64,000 nucleotides of DNA, taken from contig CAJSYZ010000001.1 in NCBI GenBank assembly GCA_910574455.1, positions 3,207,424 to 3,271,423 on the forward strand, read 5' to 3'. The position numbers and the translations under genes were made by a program. Positions 1-9,790 of the stretch are shown here, in pieces (position 1 is the first letter of the stretch; the number at the start of each line of letters is the position of its first letter). The stretch comes from Trichaptum fuscoviolaceum. Its lineage: Eukaryota; Basidiomycota; Agaricomycetes; Hymenochaetales; Trichaptaceae. The notes below the pieces were generated by a model. It had not been told where the DNA came from and did not search any database. It saw only the letters and a list, made by a program, of their open reading frames with translations.

Positions 1-1920
1 GGATGGAGGGCTTAATGAGAGTGTCCTCGTCGAGTTGGACGCCCCGGGAGTCCCAGCCGCGATATCTTTGGCGACGCCCAGGGGGGTGGAAATGGAGGAG
101 CTCGGTCTTCGCGGTCTCGATGTTGAGATTGATGTCGTTGAAGTTCGAGTTGAGGTGGTGGTAAGCGCCTACTAAGTTCCTGCAGTTGGCGGTGACTGAT
201 GAGCCAGTGATGGCAATCATGTGGTCGTCGACGTATGCAAGGAGCTCGCAGTCAGGGTGGCGGAACCGCTGAATCGCAATAGCTGCAAAAAGAGTGGAGA
301 GAATGGGTGAGACTGGGGAGCCCTGAGGCGTCCCAAAGTCCGGTTTACGGACACTAGGGAGTGTGGTGCCATCGAAAGAGATAGCAGCCTCCCGCCCGGT
401 CATGAAAGAAAGGCACCAGTCCGCCATGTCTGGCGAACAACCTAACTCCAAGAGCCGGTGGTGGAGATGTTGTGGATGAACTGAGTCAAAGAAGCCTTGT
501 ATGTCCACCGCTAGGACAGAACACACTTTGTCTTCTGACTGGGCTTTCTCCACAATCTGTAAGAGGCGTTGGGCGGCGTCGTAGACAGAGTGCCCTTGAC
601 GACCGCCATACTGGTTTGGAGGAAGCCAGTTCTGGGTGTTAGCCAGAAACTGGAGACGGTTAGCAATGATCTTCTCAAGGAGTTTCCCTAAGGTCTCCTC
701 AAGAGTAATCGGTCTGTAGGACCGAGGAGAAAATTGGTCCTTCTTGTTTGGCTTCCTGAGCATTACTACCTTCGTTATCCGCCAGCACGCTGGGTGGTGA
801 CCCAAGCGCAGACAGTCGTTGAACAAAGATAGCACCTCCTTAGCGAAGGATCCAATCACCCATTTGAGGGGACGGTATCCAACGCCCGAGGGGCCAGGAG
901 CAGACAAGTTGGAGGTGCCGGCCAGGGCGTCCATAAGCTCTTTCATGAGTATGGGAGGCGCCGCTGCAGAAGGTGGGGGCAGCGGGCGTAAGCCCGCTGC
1001 TGGAAGTGGTGGGGGAGGAGGAAAGTAGGTAGAATGGAACAACTCAGCTTTCTCCTGCTCAGTAGTGGTGAAGGTGCCATCTGGTTTCCTCAGCGAAGGC
1101 ACAGGTGTAGGGCGGATGCCAAGGCCACGCTTGGCCCAGCTCCAGATGTTGGTGGAATTGGCGTCTTTCACCTGTTCTGCATAGAACACGCGACACGCTG
1201 CTCTGGTGGTGGCTTTGAAGGCGCGTTTAGCAGCGGCGCGCAAACGGGCGGTAGGGGCGTCCTTAATTGCCGCGAGTGAGGATGAGCACTCAGGGGACCA
1301 CCATGGGACCTCCGTCTTGGAGCGCTTTCTGGGTTTAGTCATTGATTCCATCGCCGCCACCATTGCAGATTGAATGGCTTTGGCTTTGGCATCTAGTTCA
1401 GCCTTGTCTGACGCAGGAAGCGCGAACGCCTCATGCAGCGAGGGGAAGGCAGTAGCACACCACGCCTCTCTGTCATCATTAGACAGTCTGGGGGGCCGTG
1501 GAAGGTGGACGAACGGTCCAACTGGCACCTCCCAAGTGAGTAGGGTATGGTCTGAGAGAGCGGAGTGGGAGCTGGTGAATGTATCCATCACCTGCTCTGG
1601 TGGGATATTGGGCGCAGTCCAAACCATATCGATCGGACAGCGCGGCCCATCTTTACCCGGACAAGTGTCCACATCTGGGTGATGGGCAGGCTCATGTCCA
1701 TGCTCTCGGAAGAAGTCATCCAAGGGTTGCCCCCTGTTTGACTCGGCATTGGAACATGGCAACTCTGACCAGGAACGATGCCGGCGATTGAAGTCGCCAG
1801 CGATTGTTAGGGAAGCGGCTATTGCCGGGGTGAGACTGAAGAGAAACGACTCACCTGGGTAAGTGGGGGTTGGGGCTACCCTCCCTGGCGCCTGCTGGCC
1901 ATAGTAATTGCAGAGGCGGA
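1..1920 (-). pseudogene. LINE ORF2 fragment: endonuclease C-terminal part plus reverse transcriptase
   Basis: Minus-strand coding sequence of a Tad-like LINE, running off the left edge. Reading leftwards it starts inside the AP-like endonuclease domain near the YYGQQAPGR segment, lacks the first ~115 endonuclease residues, passes a Pro-rich linker at about 960-1040 and enters reverse transcriptase. RT motifs seen: NQYGGRQG near 600, QGFFDSVH near 500, TPQGSPVSPILS near 310-330 and the catalytic AYVDDH at about 207-230. I saw no stop in the stretches I translated. Bases 933-1920 are repeated at 9791-10778 with roughly 3% divergence. At 1920/1921 the sequence switches abruptly to plus-sense LINE 3' sequence, a 5'-inversion junction. 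The fragment cannot be complete, because its endonuclease start is missing here. Confidence 0.85.
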
Positions 1921-2642
1921 CCTGCCGGTCCCGTTGACACTGACACTCGCCAGGCGTTTGTCTCATCTGCCAACTCCCTGTGCACCACATCCTCCGTCCA
2001 GATCTTCACAGACGGCTCCAGACTTGAGCACAAGTCTGGCTCAGCAATCGTCGCTATGCGCGGTCAACATCGCTTGGGCTTCAGACACTGCGCTTCCCCC
2101 AAAATCGCCACTGCCACTGACGCTGAGATCTTCTCCCTTGCGTCTGCTCCAGCTTGGGCTGCCTCTCACTTCGGCCGCCACCTCCTGGAAGTGGAGTCCA
2201 TTGTCTTCATGTCAGATTCACTAACCGCCCTTCGCCTTGTCCGCGACTGGCCATCAGCACCTGGCGCCCACTTACTACTCGCTTGGAAAGCAGGCATCAC
2301 CAACCTGCTGGACATTCACCCCAACCTCAAAATCGAGTTTCACTGGTGCCCGGGTCACTCAGGCGTCCCAGGAAACGAATGGGCTGATGAAGAGGCAAAG
2401 AAAGCCACAGAACTGCCACCCTCATCTTCCCTTCCTTCGATATCCGCCCTCCGCGAGCAGAATACCCTCAACGCCCAGAAGCAATGGGAGGCTCACCTCG
2501 CCCATGCTACTGCCTCAACTGCCGACAAGTACTTGGCAATCACAGGCCCACCAAAACGTCGTCCGCGCGCACTCATGGAGATGTCGGACACCTACCCCCG
2601 CGCTGAGATTTCAGCAGTTGCTCAAGTCCTCTGCTGCGCTGG

Positions 2643-3218
2643 TGTTACGACCTAGAGTGGTTCCTTCGCTTTCAAGACCCTGAATCGGACACAGACGACG
2701 ATCGGACGCAATGAGCGGTGGTTCTCACTCTGAGAAGCACTTTACAAGTCAATTAAGCTATTCTACACATCAGAGCTAAAGATAAACACATCACCTGAGA
2801 AGCACTTTACAAGAGGCCAAAAGTGGAGTGCTTCGCAGGGGGATCCGCGGTTTTGATGAACAAAGGTAAAAACTATACAGTACCAAGCCACTGGACCCTG
2901 ATCCGACTAGGTCCGACCTATACCGCTGACGTAAGTCGGAGTTCGGGGTCCCGCTCTAGTCGGGGTCCCGCATCGGTAGAGCGGAGGTTCGAGTCGGAGT
3001 GGCGGAAGAAAGAAAGAAAAGAGAATTGCTTGCAGGGCGCTTGTCCTAGCGGCCTGCAAACATACAGGCAAGTAATCTATGCAAAAAGGAAGAGAATCGG
3101 AGTTAAAGAAAGTCCGGTTTCGGACCGGACATGTCGGGGATCCGACTCGGAGTGTGATCGTAAAAGAAAATAAAAGAAAAATAAAAGAAATAAAATAACC
3201 TGAGGCGGATTCCTGACA
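2643..3218 (-). repeat. gypsy-1 3' LTR (left copy)
   Basis: A 576-bp LTR matching 8391-8966 except for two C/T or G/A differences (ATCGG versus ATTGG; GTTCGAG versus GTTCAAG). It contains a duplicated 19-mer, CTGAGAAGCACTTTACAAG, at 2730-2748 and 2795-2813. The second copy is directly followed by AGGCCAAAAGT, the plus-strand form of the self-priming sequence. Confidence 0.95.
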
Positions 3219-3260
3219 TTATCCCCCTCCAAGGGCGCTCCTAAAGAGCACGCGCGTTCG

Positions 3261-6200
3261 TTAGCGAATGGCGTCGGGGTACCGACAATAGAACTTTCGG
3301 ATAACGGCGGGGGCATGCTCCATGTCCGCGGCATCGATCCATTGGTCTTCCTCGGGTCCATAGCCTTTCCAGCGAACCAAATACTGCAGAGTCCGACCTC
3401 GACCGCTTCGGCGCGAATTAAGGACTTCGGATACTTCGTATTCAATGTTGCCGTCGACATTTACGGGCTCTGGCGGTGTCTGGACGCGACCAGGAATGGT
3501 GTCCGGTGTATACTTCGTGAGAAGCGATACATGGAACACTGGGTGAATCCGCATAGTCGCAGGCAGCTGAAGCTCGTAATTCAAGAGTCCGATCTTCCGC
3601 AAAACCGTGTAGGGTCCGAGTCTCCGCGGATTCAGCTTGCGCGTGCCCGGTATTGCGATATTCCGTGCGTCGAGCCATACCTTGTCTCCTGGTCGGATGT
3701 CCGGCGTGTCTGCATGTCCCTGGTCGTAGTACCGCTTCATCCGCTCCGCGGCAACTTCAAGAGCCGCGCGAGCGTCCTCCTGAGCCTTCTGAAGCAGGTC
3801 GAGTCGGTCGTCCGCTGCAGGTACCGTCGAAAGTCCGGCACTCGGTACAATGGTGAACTCGGGGTCGTATCCATACAGCAGTGCGAAGGGAGACACCTTG
3901 GTAGCGGAGTGCGCTCGCGTGTTGTGCGCAAACTCCGCCATGGGCAGTAACTCCGACCAATTTTCCTGTCGGACGTCGGTGAACGCGCGGAGATACTGTT
4001 CCAACTCCTGGTTCACCCGCTCGGTCTGACCGTCCGTTTGCGGGTGGAAGGATGTCGATGTTGCGCCCTCGATCCCAAGTCGATGGAGTACCGCCTTCAT
4101 AAACCGGGACACGAACTGCGTACCCCGGTCCAAAATGACTTTGCGCGGCGTGCCATGGTGTTTCCAAACTTCGGACACAAACAAGTCGGCCGTCCGCGCA
4201 GAGTCAATATCCGAGGTCGTCGGTATGAAATGGGCCTGCTTGGTGAGTCGGTCTACAACCACGAAGATCGCGTCGTATTCACCGGACTGTGGCAGCTGTG
4301 TGATAAAATCGCATGAAATGACCTGCCACGGTCCGTCTGGTACTTCATTGGGCTGAAGCGGACCAACCGGACGTTGCGGGATGTTCTTCGTCCGCATACA
4401 AGTGTCACAGCCCGACACGTACCGCTCGACGAATGTGGACATACCAGGCCACCAGTAATTCCGACTCACCAGCTCGTAGGTCTTCCAACGACCCGGATGT
4501 CCGACCGGAAGCGAATCATGGTGTAACTTGACGATATCGCGGCGGATCTCCTCGTCCTTCGGCACATAGACCTTACCCCGGTACAGCAGCAGCCCATCCT
4601 CCGTGTTCCACTCCTCCAGATCGTTCGCCAGCGCGCGCGGAGCCCCTTCCTTCACTTTCTCAATCGCCTCGACCAATTCCTCGTCAAACCTCTCGGACTC
4701 CCGAATCCTCCGCAACAACTCCGTATCCCCCTCTGCCCGGACCATCCCTCGTCGCATCGCCAACGTATAGAAGCGGTTCGTGTCCAGAAGGACCTTGTTC
4801 GTATTGTCCGGTCCGTCAGGACGAAGATCTTCGCGCCTGGACAAAGCATCCGGCTTTCCACCAAGTCGGCCGGGGCGGTGACGGATCAGAAAGTCAAAAC
4901 GGCTAAGGAACAAGCTCCAGCGGGCCTGGCGTCTCGTAAGGTTTCGGGCTTCCGCAAAGAAGAGCAGGTTTCGGTGGTCCGACACAATGTCAATTTTGTG
5001 CGGACTTCCTGCGAGATAGTGCCGCCACTCGTCCAAGGCTCGGACGATGGCTAGAAGCTCCTTGTCGTGGATCTCATAGTTCCTCTCCGCATCGCCCAGG
5101 GACTTCGAATAGTAGGCCACTGGGTGAATGTCACCGTCTGGTCCGATCTGCGAAAGTACCGCTCCGGTCGCGAAGTCCGAAGCATCGCATTCGAGGATGA
5201 AGGGTTTCTCAAGGTCGGGCATCGCAAGGACCGGTGCCTCAGCAAACTTCTTCTTCAGACCATCGAAGGACTCTTGCTGGCGGGTAGTCCAGCGCCACTG
5301 GACATCCTTCCGCAACAATTCGGTCATGGGAACCGCCAGCTTCGAGAAGTCCTTGATAAAACGTCGGTAGAAGTTTGCGAACCCCAAGAAAGCCTGAATG
5401 TCCTTCACCTTTGCCGGAGTCGGCCAGTCGGCCACCGCTTCGACCTTCTTCGGATCCATCGAGATAATTCCAGAGCCAATGATCATGCCCAAGTACTCGA
5501 TGGAGTCCTTGTGGAACTCGCACTTTTCGGGCTTACAGAACAGGTCATACTTCTCCAGACGTCGGAGTACCTCCTTAACGTGTTCCTCGTGCTCCGACTC
5601 ATTCTCCGAAAATATGCAGATGTCATCGAGGTAGATAATGACAATAACATCCAGCATGTCCTTGAAGAGCTCGTTCATCATCCGCTGAAACGTAGCGGGT
5701 GCGTTCGTAAGTCCGAAAGTCATAATGGTCGGTTCGAAGTGGCCCTCCTGAGTCCGAAAAGCGGCCTTCCACTCGTCGCCTTCCTTGATGCGGATATTGT
5801 TGTATCCGGCCCGCAAGTCGAGCTTGGTGAAGACGCGGGCCTTCTTCAAGGAATCGATGAGTTCGGTGGTCAGCGGGAGCGGGTACCGATTTTTGACAGT
5901 GATCTCATTGAGTTTTCGGTAGTCGACGACCATCCGAAGCGATCCGTCCTTCTTCTTGATGAAGAAGACCGGAGCAGCGGCAGGGGACTTCGACGGACGG
6001 ATGTAGCCCTTGCGGAGGTTCTCCTCAATGAACTCCTTCAAGGCTGCACGTTCCGCCGGTGCCATCGGATAGATCTTGCTGTACGAAGGTGTCGATCCGG
6101 GCTCCAGGTCGATCGCATGGTCAAACGGCTTCCTTTCGGGCAACCGTTCGGCCTCTGACTTCGAAAACACCTTCGCAAACTCGCGGTACTGCGGGGGGAC

Positions 6201-7064
6201 CATCTCCTCAAAGGACTTGTCACCCTCCTTCACTGCCGACTTCTCCGCAATCGCCTGCGACCAGGTATACGAGGCCGCAACTTTATGCACAAAGTCCGGA
6301 TCGTCCGCCACATAGAACTGCTCCGCGTCATGGTAGATGTCCATGTACTTTTCGGAGTACCGAAATCCGGGGGGAATCTTCGCACGGTCGTCAGACTCAC
6401 TGTCCGACTCATCTGAATCATCACCGACTTCCGCAACGCAGACTCTCGCATGGGGCTGCGGTCGCAGTCGCATCTGTCGACTGTTCTTGCATCGCGCGGC
6501 CCGCAACTTGCGAACGGCGCGGGGTAGCGGTTGTCCGGCTTCTACGACTCTTGCCGCTTCGACGGGGCGGCATTCATTCGGACATCGCGTAAAGCTGATG
6601 GTCTCGTCGTTCCAATCAATCTCCGGGTTATGGTGGTGTAGCCAATCTATCCCAATGATCAACGGATAGTCTCCGATGTTTGCCACTGTGGCATCGACTT
6701 CTTCTTTGTGTCCACCGATCTCCAGAGTAAGTCGGACTTGGTCTGTAATCGGACCACTCTGGTTCAGCGAATCGTCGGCGTTGTACACCTTGATTGGTCG
6801 GTCGAGAGGACAAGTACGTAGTCCGAACTTCCGCACCAACTTCTGGTTGATAATCACCGAAAATGCACCGCAGTCTAGCAGCGCTCTCATGCTCAAAATC
6901 TTTCGGCCGTCACTTATTCTCACTGGGACATGGATGAATCGACGCAAACTCTTGTGTATTAGCGAAGTACGATTGTACACAGAGGGATCGGATACATCAT
7001 CATCTAACAGCGAAAATCGGTTCGGGGTCTTTGGCGGAACGACCGCGCGCCTAGACCCACTCAA
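3261..7064 (-). CDS. pol: gypsy-1 Pol polyprotein: protease, RT, RNase H, integrase, chromodomain
   Basis: A ~1267-codon minus-strand reading frame. In order: aspartic protease with DCGA at residues 64-67 (Cys where Ser/Thr is usual), RT with MVVDYRKLN near 377-385 and catalytic YLDD at 477-480, RNase H with ECDASDF near 624, integrase zinc motif H-H-C-C near 847-888, integrase D918, D978 and E1014 (978 and 1014 in D-35-E spacing), and a chromodomain at about 1208-1262 (YLVRWKGYGPEEDQW). The first codon is TTG inside the gag end and the first internal Met falls at the protease, so Pol is expected as a Gag-Pol fusion by -1 frameshifting. The chromodomain implies targeting to methylated-histone chromatin. 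The frame is intact throughout. Confidence 0.95.
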   Translation of the reverse strand: MSGSRRAVVPPKTPNRFSLLDDDVSDPSVYNRTSLIHKSLRRFIHVPVRISDGRKILSMRALLDCGAFSVIINQKLVRKFGLRTCPLDRPIKVYNADDSLNQSGPITDQVRLTLEIGGHKEEVDATVANIGDYPLIIGIDWLHHHNPEIDWNDETISFTRCPNECRPVEAARVVEAGQPLPRAVRKLRAARCKNSRQMRLRPQPHARVCVAEVGDDSDESDSESDDRAKIPPGFRYSEKYMDIYHDAEQFYVADDPDFVHKVAASYTWSQAIAEKSAVKEGDKSFEEMVPPQYREFAKVFSKSEAERLPERKPFDHAIDLEPGSTPSYSKIYPMAPAERAALKEFIEENLRKGYIRPSKSPAAAPVFFIKKKDGSLRMVVDYRKLNEITVKNRYPLPLTTELIDSLKKARVFTKLDLRAGYNNIRIKEGDEWKAAFRTQEGHFEPTIMTFGLTNAPATFQRMMNELFKDMLDVIVIIYLDDICIFSENESEHEEHVKEVLRRLEKYDLFCKPEKCEFHKDSIEYLGMIIGSGIISMDPKKVEAVADWPTPAKVKDIQAFLGFANFYRRFIKDFSKLAVPMTELLRKDVQWRWTTRQQESFDGLKKKFAEAPVLAMPDLEKPFILECDASDFATGAVLSQIGPDGDIHPVAYYSKSLGDAERNYEIHDKELLAIVRALDEWRHYLAGSPHKIDIVSDHRNLLFFAEARNLTRRQARWSLFLSRFDFLIRHRPGRLGGKPDALSRREDLRPDGPDNTNKVLLDTNRFYTLAMRRGMVRAEGDTELLRRIRESERFDEELVEAIEKVKEGAPRALANDLEEWNTEDGLLLYRGKVYVPKDEEIRRDIVKLHHDSLPVGHPGRWKTYELVSRNYWWPGMSTFVERYVSGCDTCMRTKNIPQRPVGPLQPNEVPDGPWQVISCDFITQLPQSGEYDAIFVVVDRLTKQAHFIPTTSDIDSARTADLFVSEVWKHHGTPRKVILDRGTQFVSRFMKAVLHRLGIEGATSTSFHPQTDGQTERVNQELEQYLRAFTDVRQENWSELLPMAEFAHNTRAHSATKVSPFALLYGYDPEFTIVPSAGLSTVPAADDRLDLLQKAQEDARAALEVAAERMKRYYDQGHADTPDIRPGDKVWLDARNIAIPGTRKLNPRRLGPYTVLRKIGLLNYELQLPATMRIHPVFHVSLLTKYTPDTIPGRVQTPPEPVNVDGNIEYEVSEVLNSRRSGRGRTLQYLVRWKGYGPEEDQWIDAADMEHAPAVIRKFYCRYPDAIR

Positions 7065-8326
7065 AAACCCTGACTCTTGAGAGCAGCTGCTACCGCTTTG
7101 GCGATTTCGTCAACGGTCGGAGTGCGAGCGGCGTTCACGGTCGGAGTCTCGTCGCGGACTTCCTCGAGGGTCGCAGTCGGTGTCTTGGGAGCGGCGGCGG
7201 GCGGAGCGGTGGATGACGAGGCGGCGGTCTGTGAAGCCACCTTCGATCGGACATTTGATCTCTTGCTCCGCTGCGGACAGTCTCGAGCCAGATGTCCATG
7301 CTCACCGCACTGGAAGCAAAGTCCGCGGCGCATCATCTCTTCAGTGCTCAAGCGATCGATGTCCATCGCGTCGGGGTCCCGAGTCGGTCCGCGCGAAGCG
7401 GAGTGGTGTGTCTGCGAGCGGGAGCCCCAGTTCGGACTCCAGTTGTTCTGCTTGAAGCCAGTCCGACGCGCACGCAAGTCCTCATCGTATTCGCAAAGCA
7501 GTCGGACCCACTGGTCGAAGCTCTTGGTCTCCCGGATCTCCTTGCTCGCCAGATCGTAGCGGAACTGACTGCTGAGTCCGGTCTCGAACACCAACATCTT
7601 CCCTTCCATCCCCCAGTCCACCTCCGACTCCACCAGCAACGCACGAAACTTCGCCGCATACTCCGACACCGTGTCCTTGCCCTGGCGCAGTTTCATAAGC
7701 TCCTGTCCGGCGTGGCGCTTGATGTTCGGACGTCCGAACGCGGACTGGAGGGACGCCAGGAAGAGTTCCAAATCGGTCATGAGAGCGGGGACTTCGGTGC
7801 CCTCTAGGGCGGCGGTTGTGTGCGGACGAGCCCATTGTTCAGCGGGCCCGCGGAGTAGCGAAGCAGCCCATAGACAGGCCATCGTCGGACTGCCTACAAA
7901 CTCCTGGGGGCGCATCCGGACATAAAGTCGGACCTTCTGCGACCACTCCTCAAAGCTGATACTCTCCGTCTCCTTATCTTTCGGAGTACGCCCATAGAAC
8001 GCGGGCGGGGCACCAACCTTCGGACCCTTGGGAGTGCGGGTCGCGCCTTCCTGCGCATTTCGGACAAACAGGTTCATGAAGTCGTGGAGGCGCTGGTTTT
8101 CGGCGGTCACCTCCTGCAGGTGTGACTGGAGAGGTCGGGTGGCATCATTGATAGCCTGGAGGACGTCTGGGGGGAGGTCTCCGCCCTGCTGGGGCGGTGG
8201 TGCGGTCTGGGCGGGAGCAGCACCCGGAGTCGGAGTCGGAGCAGCGCCTGGCGCGGGCGCTGCTTGCGCGGGGTTGATCGGGTCGGTCATATCTTCGTCG
8301 GAGTCTTCTTGTCCGAATCTTCCCAT
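7061..8326 (-). CDS. gag: gypsy-1 Gag with CCHC zinc knuckle
   Basis: A 421-aa structural protein that would form the virus-like particle. Pro/Ala-rich N-terminus, then a retrotransposon capsid region (FEEWSQKVRLYV, LWAASLLRGPAEQWA, DTVSEYAAKFRALL), then one CCHC knuckle, CFQCGEHGHLARDC, near residue 340 for RNA binding. ATG at 8324-8326 is the first in frame after the primer site and lies ~50 bp inside it. The stop TGA (7061-7063) overlaps the start of the pol frame. It is transcribed first, directly upstream of pol. Confidence 0.93.
   Translation of the reverse strand: MGRFGQEDSDEDMTDPINPAQAAPAPGAAPTPTPGAAPAQTAPPPQQGGDLPPDVLQAINDATRPLQSHLQEVTAENQRLHDFMNLFVRNAQEGATRTPKGPKVGAPPAFYGRTPKDKETESISFEEWSQKVRLYVRMRPQEFVGSPTMACLWAASLLRGPAEQWARPHTTAALEGTEVPALMTDLELFLASLQSAFGRPNIKRHAGQELMKLRQGKDTVSEYAAKFRALLVESEVDWGMEGKMLVFETGLSSQFRYDLASKEIRETKSFDQWVRLLCEYDEDLRARRTGFKQNNWSPNWGSRSQTHHSASRGPTRDPDAMDIDRLSTEEMMRRGLCFQCGEHGHLARDCPQRSKRSNVRSKVASQTAASSSTAPPAAAPKTPTATLEEVRDETPTVNAARTPTVDEIAKAVAAALKSQGF
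7064..7070 (-). promoter_or_regulatory. Predicted -1 ribosomal frameshift heptamer GGGTTTT
   Basis: On the minus strand the gag codons read CAG GGT TTT TGA, giving the classical X XXY YYZ heptamer G GGT TTT with its last T at 7064. After a -1 slip the next codon is the TTG at 7064-7062, exactly the pol frame. This explains why pol lacks an initiating Met. The matching gypsy-2 junction has GGATTTT. Confidence 0.75.
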
Positions 8327-8377
8327 TCAGAGGGATCAAAAATCGGTCGGTGCAATCGCAGGGCGTCGAAAGAACAA

Positions 8378-8388
8378 ACTTTTGGCCT
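8378..8388 (-). promoter_or_regulatory. gypsy-1 self-priming primer-binding site
   Basis: Two bases inside the 5' LTR edge, the RNA reads AGGCCAAAAGT. This is perfectly complementary to ACTTTTGGCCT within the same LTR (plus-strand form at 8562-8572). Its spacing and 11-nt length match the self-priming mechanism known for Tf1/sushi-type elements, where the mRNA 5' end folds back as primer. No tRNA 3'-end complement (TGG...) is present here. Confidence 0.75.
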
Positions 8389-8390
8389 AA

Positions 8391-8966
8391 TGTTACGACC
8401 TAGAGTGGTTCCTTCGCTTTCAAGACCCTGAATCGGACACAGACGACGATCGGACGCAATGAGCGGTGGTTCTCACTCTGAGAAGCACTTTACAAGTCAA
8501 TTAAGCTATTCTACACATCAGAGCTAAAGATAAACACATCACCTGAGAAGCACTTTACAAGAGGCCAAAAGTGGAGTGCTTCGCAGGGGGATCCGCGGTT
8601 TTGATGAACAAAGGTAAAAACTATACAGTACCAAGCCACTGGACCCTGATCCGACTAGGTCCGACCTATACCGCTGACGTAAGTCGGAGTTCGGGGTCCC
8701 GCTCTAGTCGGGGTCCCGCATTGGTAGAGCGGAGGTTCAAGTCGGAGTGGCGGAAGAAAGAAAGAAAAGAGAATTGCTTGCAGGGCGCTTGTCCTAGCGG
8801 CCTGCAAACATACAGGCAAGTAATCTATGCAAAAAGGAAGAGAATCGGAGTTAAAGAAAGTCCGGTTTCGGACCGGACATGTCGGGGATCCGACTCGGAG
8901 TGTGATCGTAAAAGAAAATAAAAGAAAAATAAAAGAAATAAAATAACCTGAGGCGGATTCCTGACA
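8391..8966 (-). repeat. gypsy-1 5' LTR (right copy)
   Basis: A 576-bp LTR at the transcriptional 5' end of the minus-strand element. It carries the priming complement at 8562-8572, next to duplicated 19-mers at 8478-8496 and 8543-8561. If self-priming is right, transcription should start near 8572-8576. Sequence matches the left LTR except at two positions. Confidence 0.95.
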
Positions 8967-9790
8967 GCTGGCCCCTTCGGGGCGTACTGGATGCGCATGA
9001 GCCCAGAATATAGGCGCAGAAACGGCCTGATCACCTACTGTCGTTGGCACAATCACCCCCCTTGGCCTGCCCAGACCGCCACCCACATACTTGGTGGTTG
9101 CGAGACTTTCCGCCCCTGGATTGGAAAGGTCTGGCCCAAAGGCACCCCACTCCCAGCCCACCACACAGAGTGGGCAGACGAACCCCTCATCGACGTGATT
9201 CGCAAGTGGCTTAAGTTCACTAGGCATCTCGACCGCCCCACTCAGCGCACCTCAGCTGCCATCCGCCTTGCATTTGCGATGATGGAGCTAGATGGCCTCC
9301 CAACCGACCAGGACATGGACCTGACAACCCTTCGTGTGTACGTACGGCGCGCCCTTGGACCACGCACTCAGGACACGGACCCGGATCTTTATGATTTTAA
9401 CAGTCACGTTTCAGACCCTCCTCTTGATCTTTGATGCAACTTACTTTCTTTCTTATGTATGAGGCACCAGCGATCCCAGACAGAACGGTGCTTTACCCAG
9501 GTTAACGCCCAGGTACTGCGCCCGGACGCGCCCTCTTTTCTAAACTTCGTTTGTGCTTGTAGTGTAGGTTCACCTGCACCTTGACATGGGCGCGGTGATA
9601 TGTAAACCAATCTCTCCTCTTCCTTTCCCTTCTTTAATAGGCGGTGCGCCCACTTAGCCGCCACCTTCGGTGGCGGGCACCTCCCGCCCAGTTTCGTAGT
9701 TTACCTCGATGACGGGCGCCTCCATTGTAGATAGGTCATGTACTTAGCTATGCTGCAGGAATAATAAAGCCAAAAAAAAAAAAAAAAAAA

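Larger units (their letters stand above)
2643..8966 (-). mobile_element. gypsy-1: full-length chromodomain Ty3/gypsy retrotransposon
   Basis: A complete 6,324-bp minus-strand element with 576-bp LTRs starting TGTTACGACC and ending TCCTGACA, 5-bp duplication gctgg, self-priming site, gag, pol with C-terminal chromodomain, and a purine tract (GGAGGGGGATAA on the minus strand, 3219-3232) before the 3' LTR. The LTRs differ at two positions that I could find, so insertion is recent. No stop or indel is visible in gag or pol. It is the best candidate for a currently active element in the window. Confidence 0.95.
1921..9434 (+). pseudogene. LINE ORF2 C-terminus: RNase H domain, broken by gypsy-1
   Basis: Coding halves lie at 1921-2642 and 8967-9434. 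The first half contains an RNase H type I domain with all four acidic positions visible in context: FTDGS, TDAEIFS, FMSDSLTALR and NEWADEEAKK, plus WCPGHSGVPGN before the last. The second half holds the C-terminal region with CRWHNHPPWP and HILGGC, a Cys/His arrangement common after RNase H in fungal LINEs, and ends at 9434. The insertion falls after VLCCAG. RNase H removes the RNA strand during target-primed reverse transcription. The 5' part of ORF2 is missing on this strand because the segment starts at the inversion junction 1920/1921. Confidence 0.85.
1921..9790 (+). mobile_element. LINE copy C, plus-sense 3' segment, split by gypsy-1
   Basis: The plus-sense 3' part of a LINE: RNase H domain, C-terminal Cys/His region, 3' UTR and a 19-20 A tail (9772-9790) after AATAATAAAGCC. 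Gypsy-1 interrupts it at 2643-8966 with the 5-bp duplication gctgg (2638-2642 and 8967-8971); the second LINE copy at 51850-51880 shows the uninterrupted site. The tail abuts minus-sense LINE endonuclease sequence at 9791, so this copy inserted into another LINE of the same family in the opposite orientation. Confidence 0.85.

Noticed and set aside
1870..2655. 261-codon frame taken as one gene
   Set aside because: Its start lies in inverted LINE sequence and its end in the gypsy-1 LTR; only 1921-2642 is RNase H coding.
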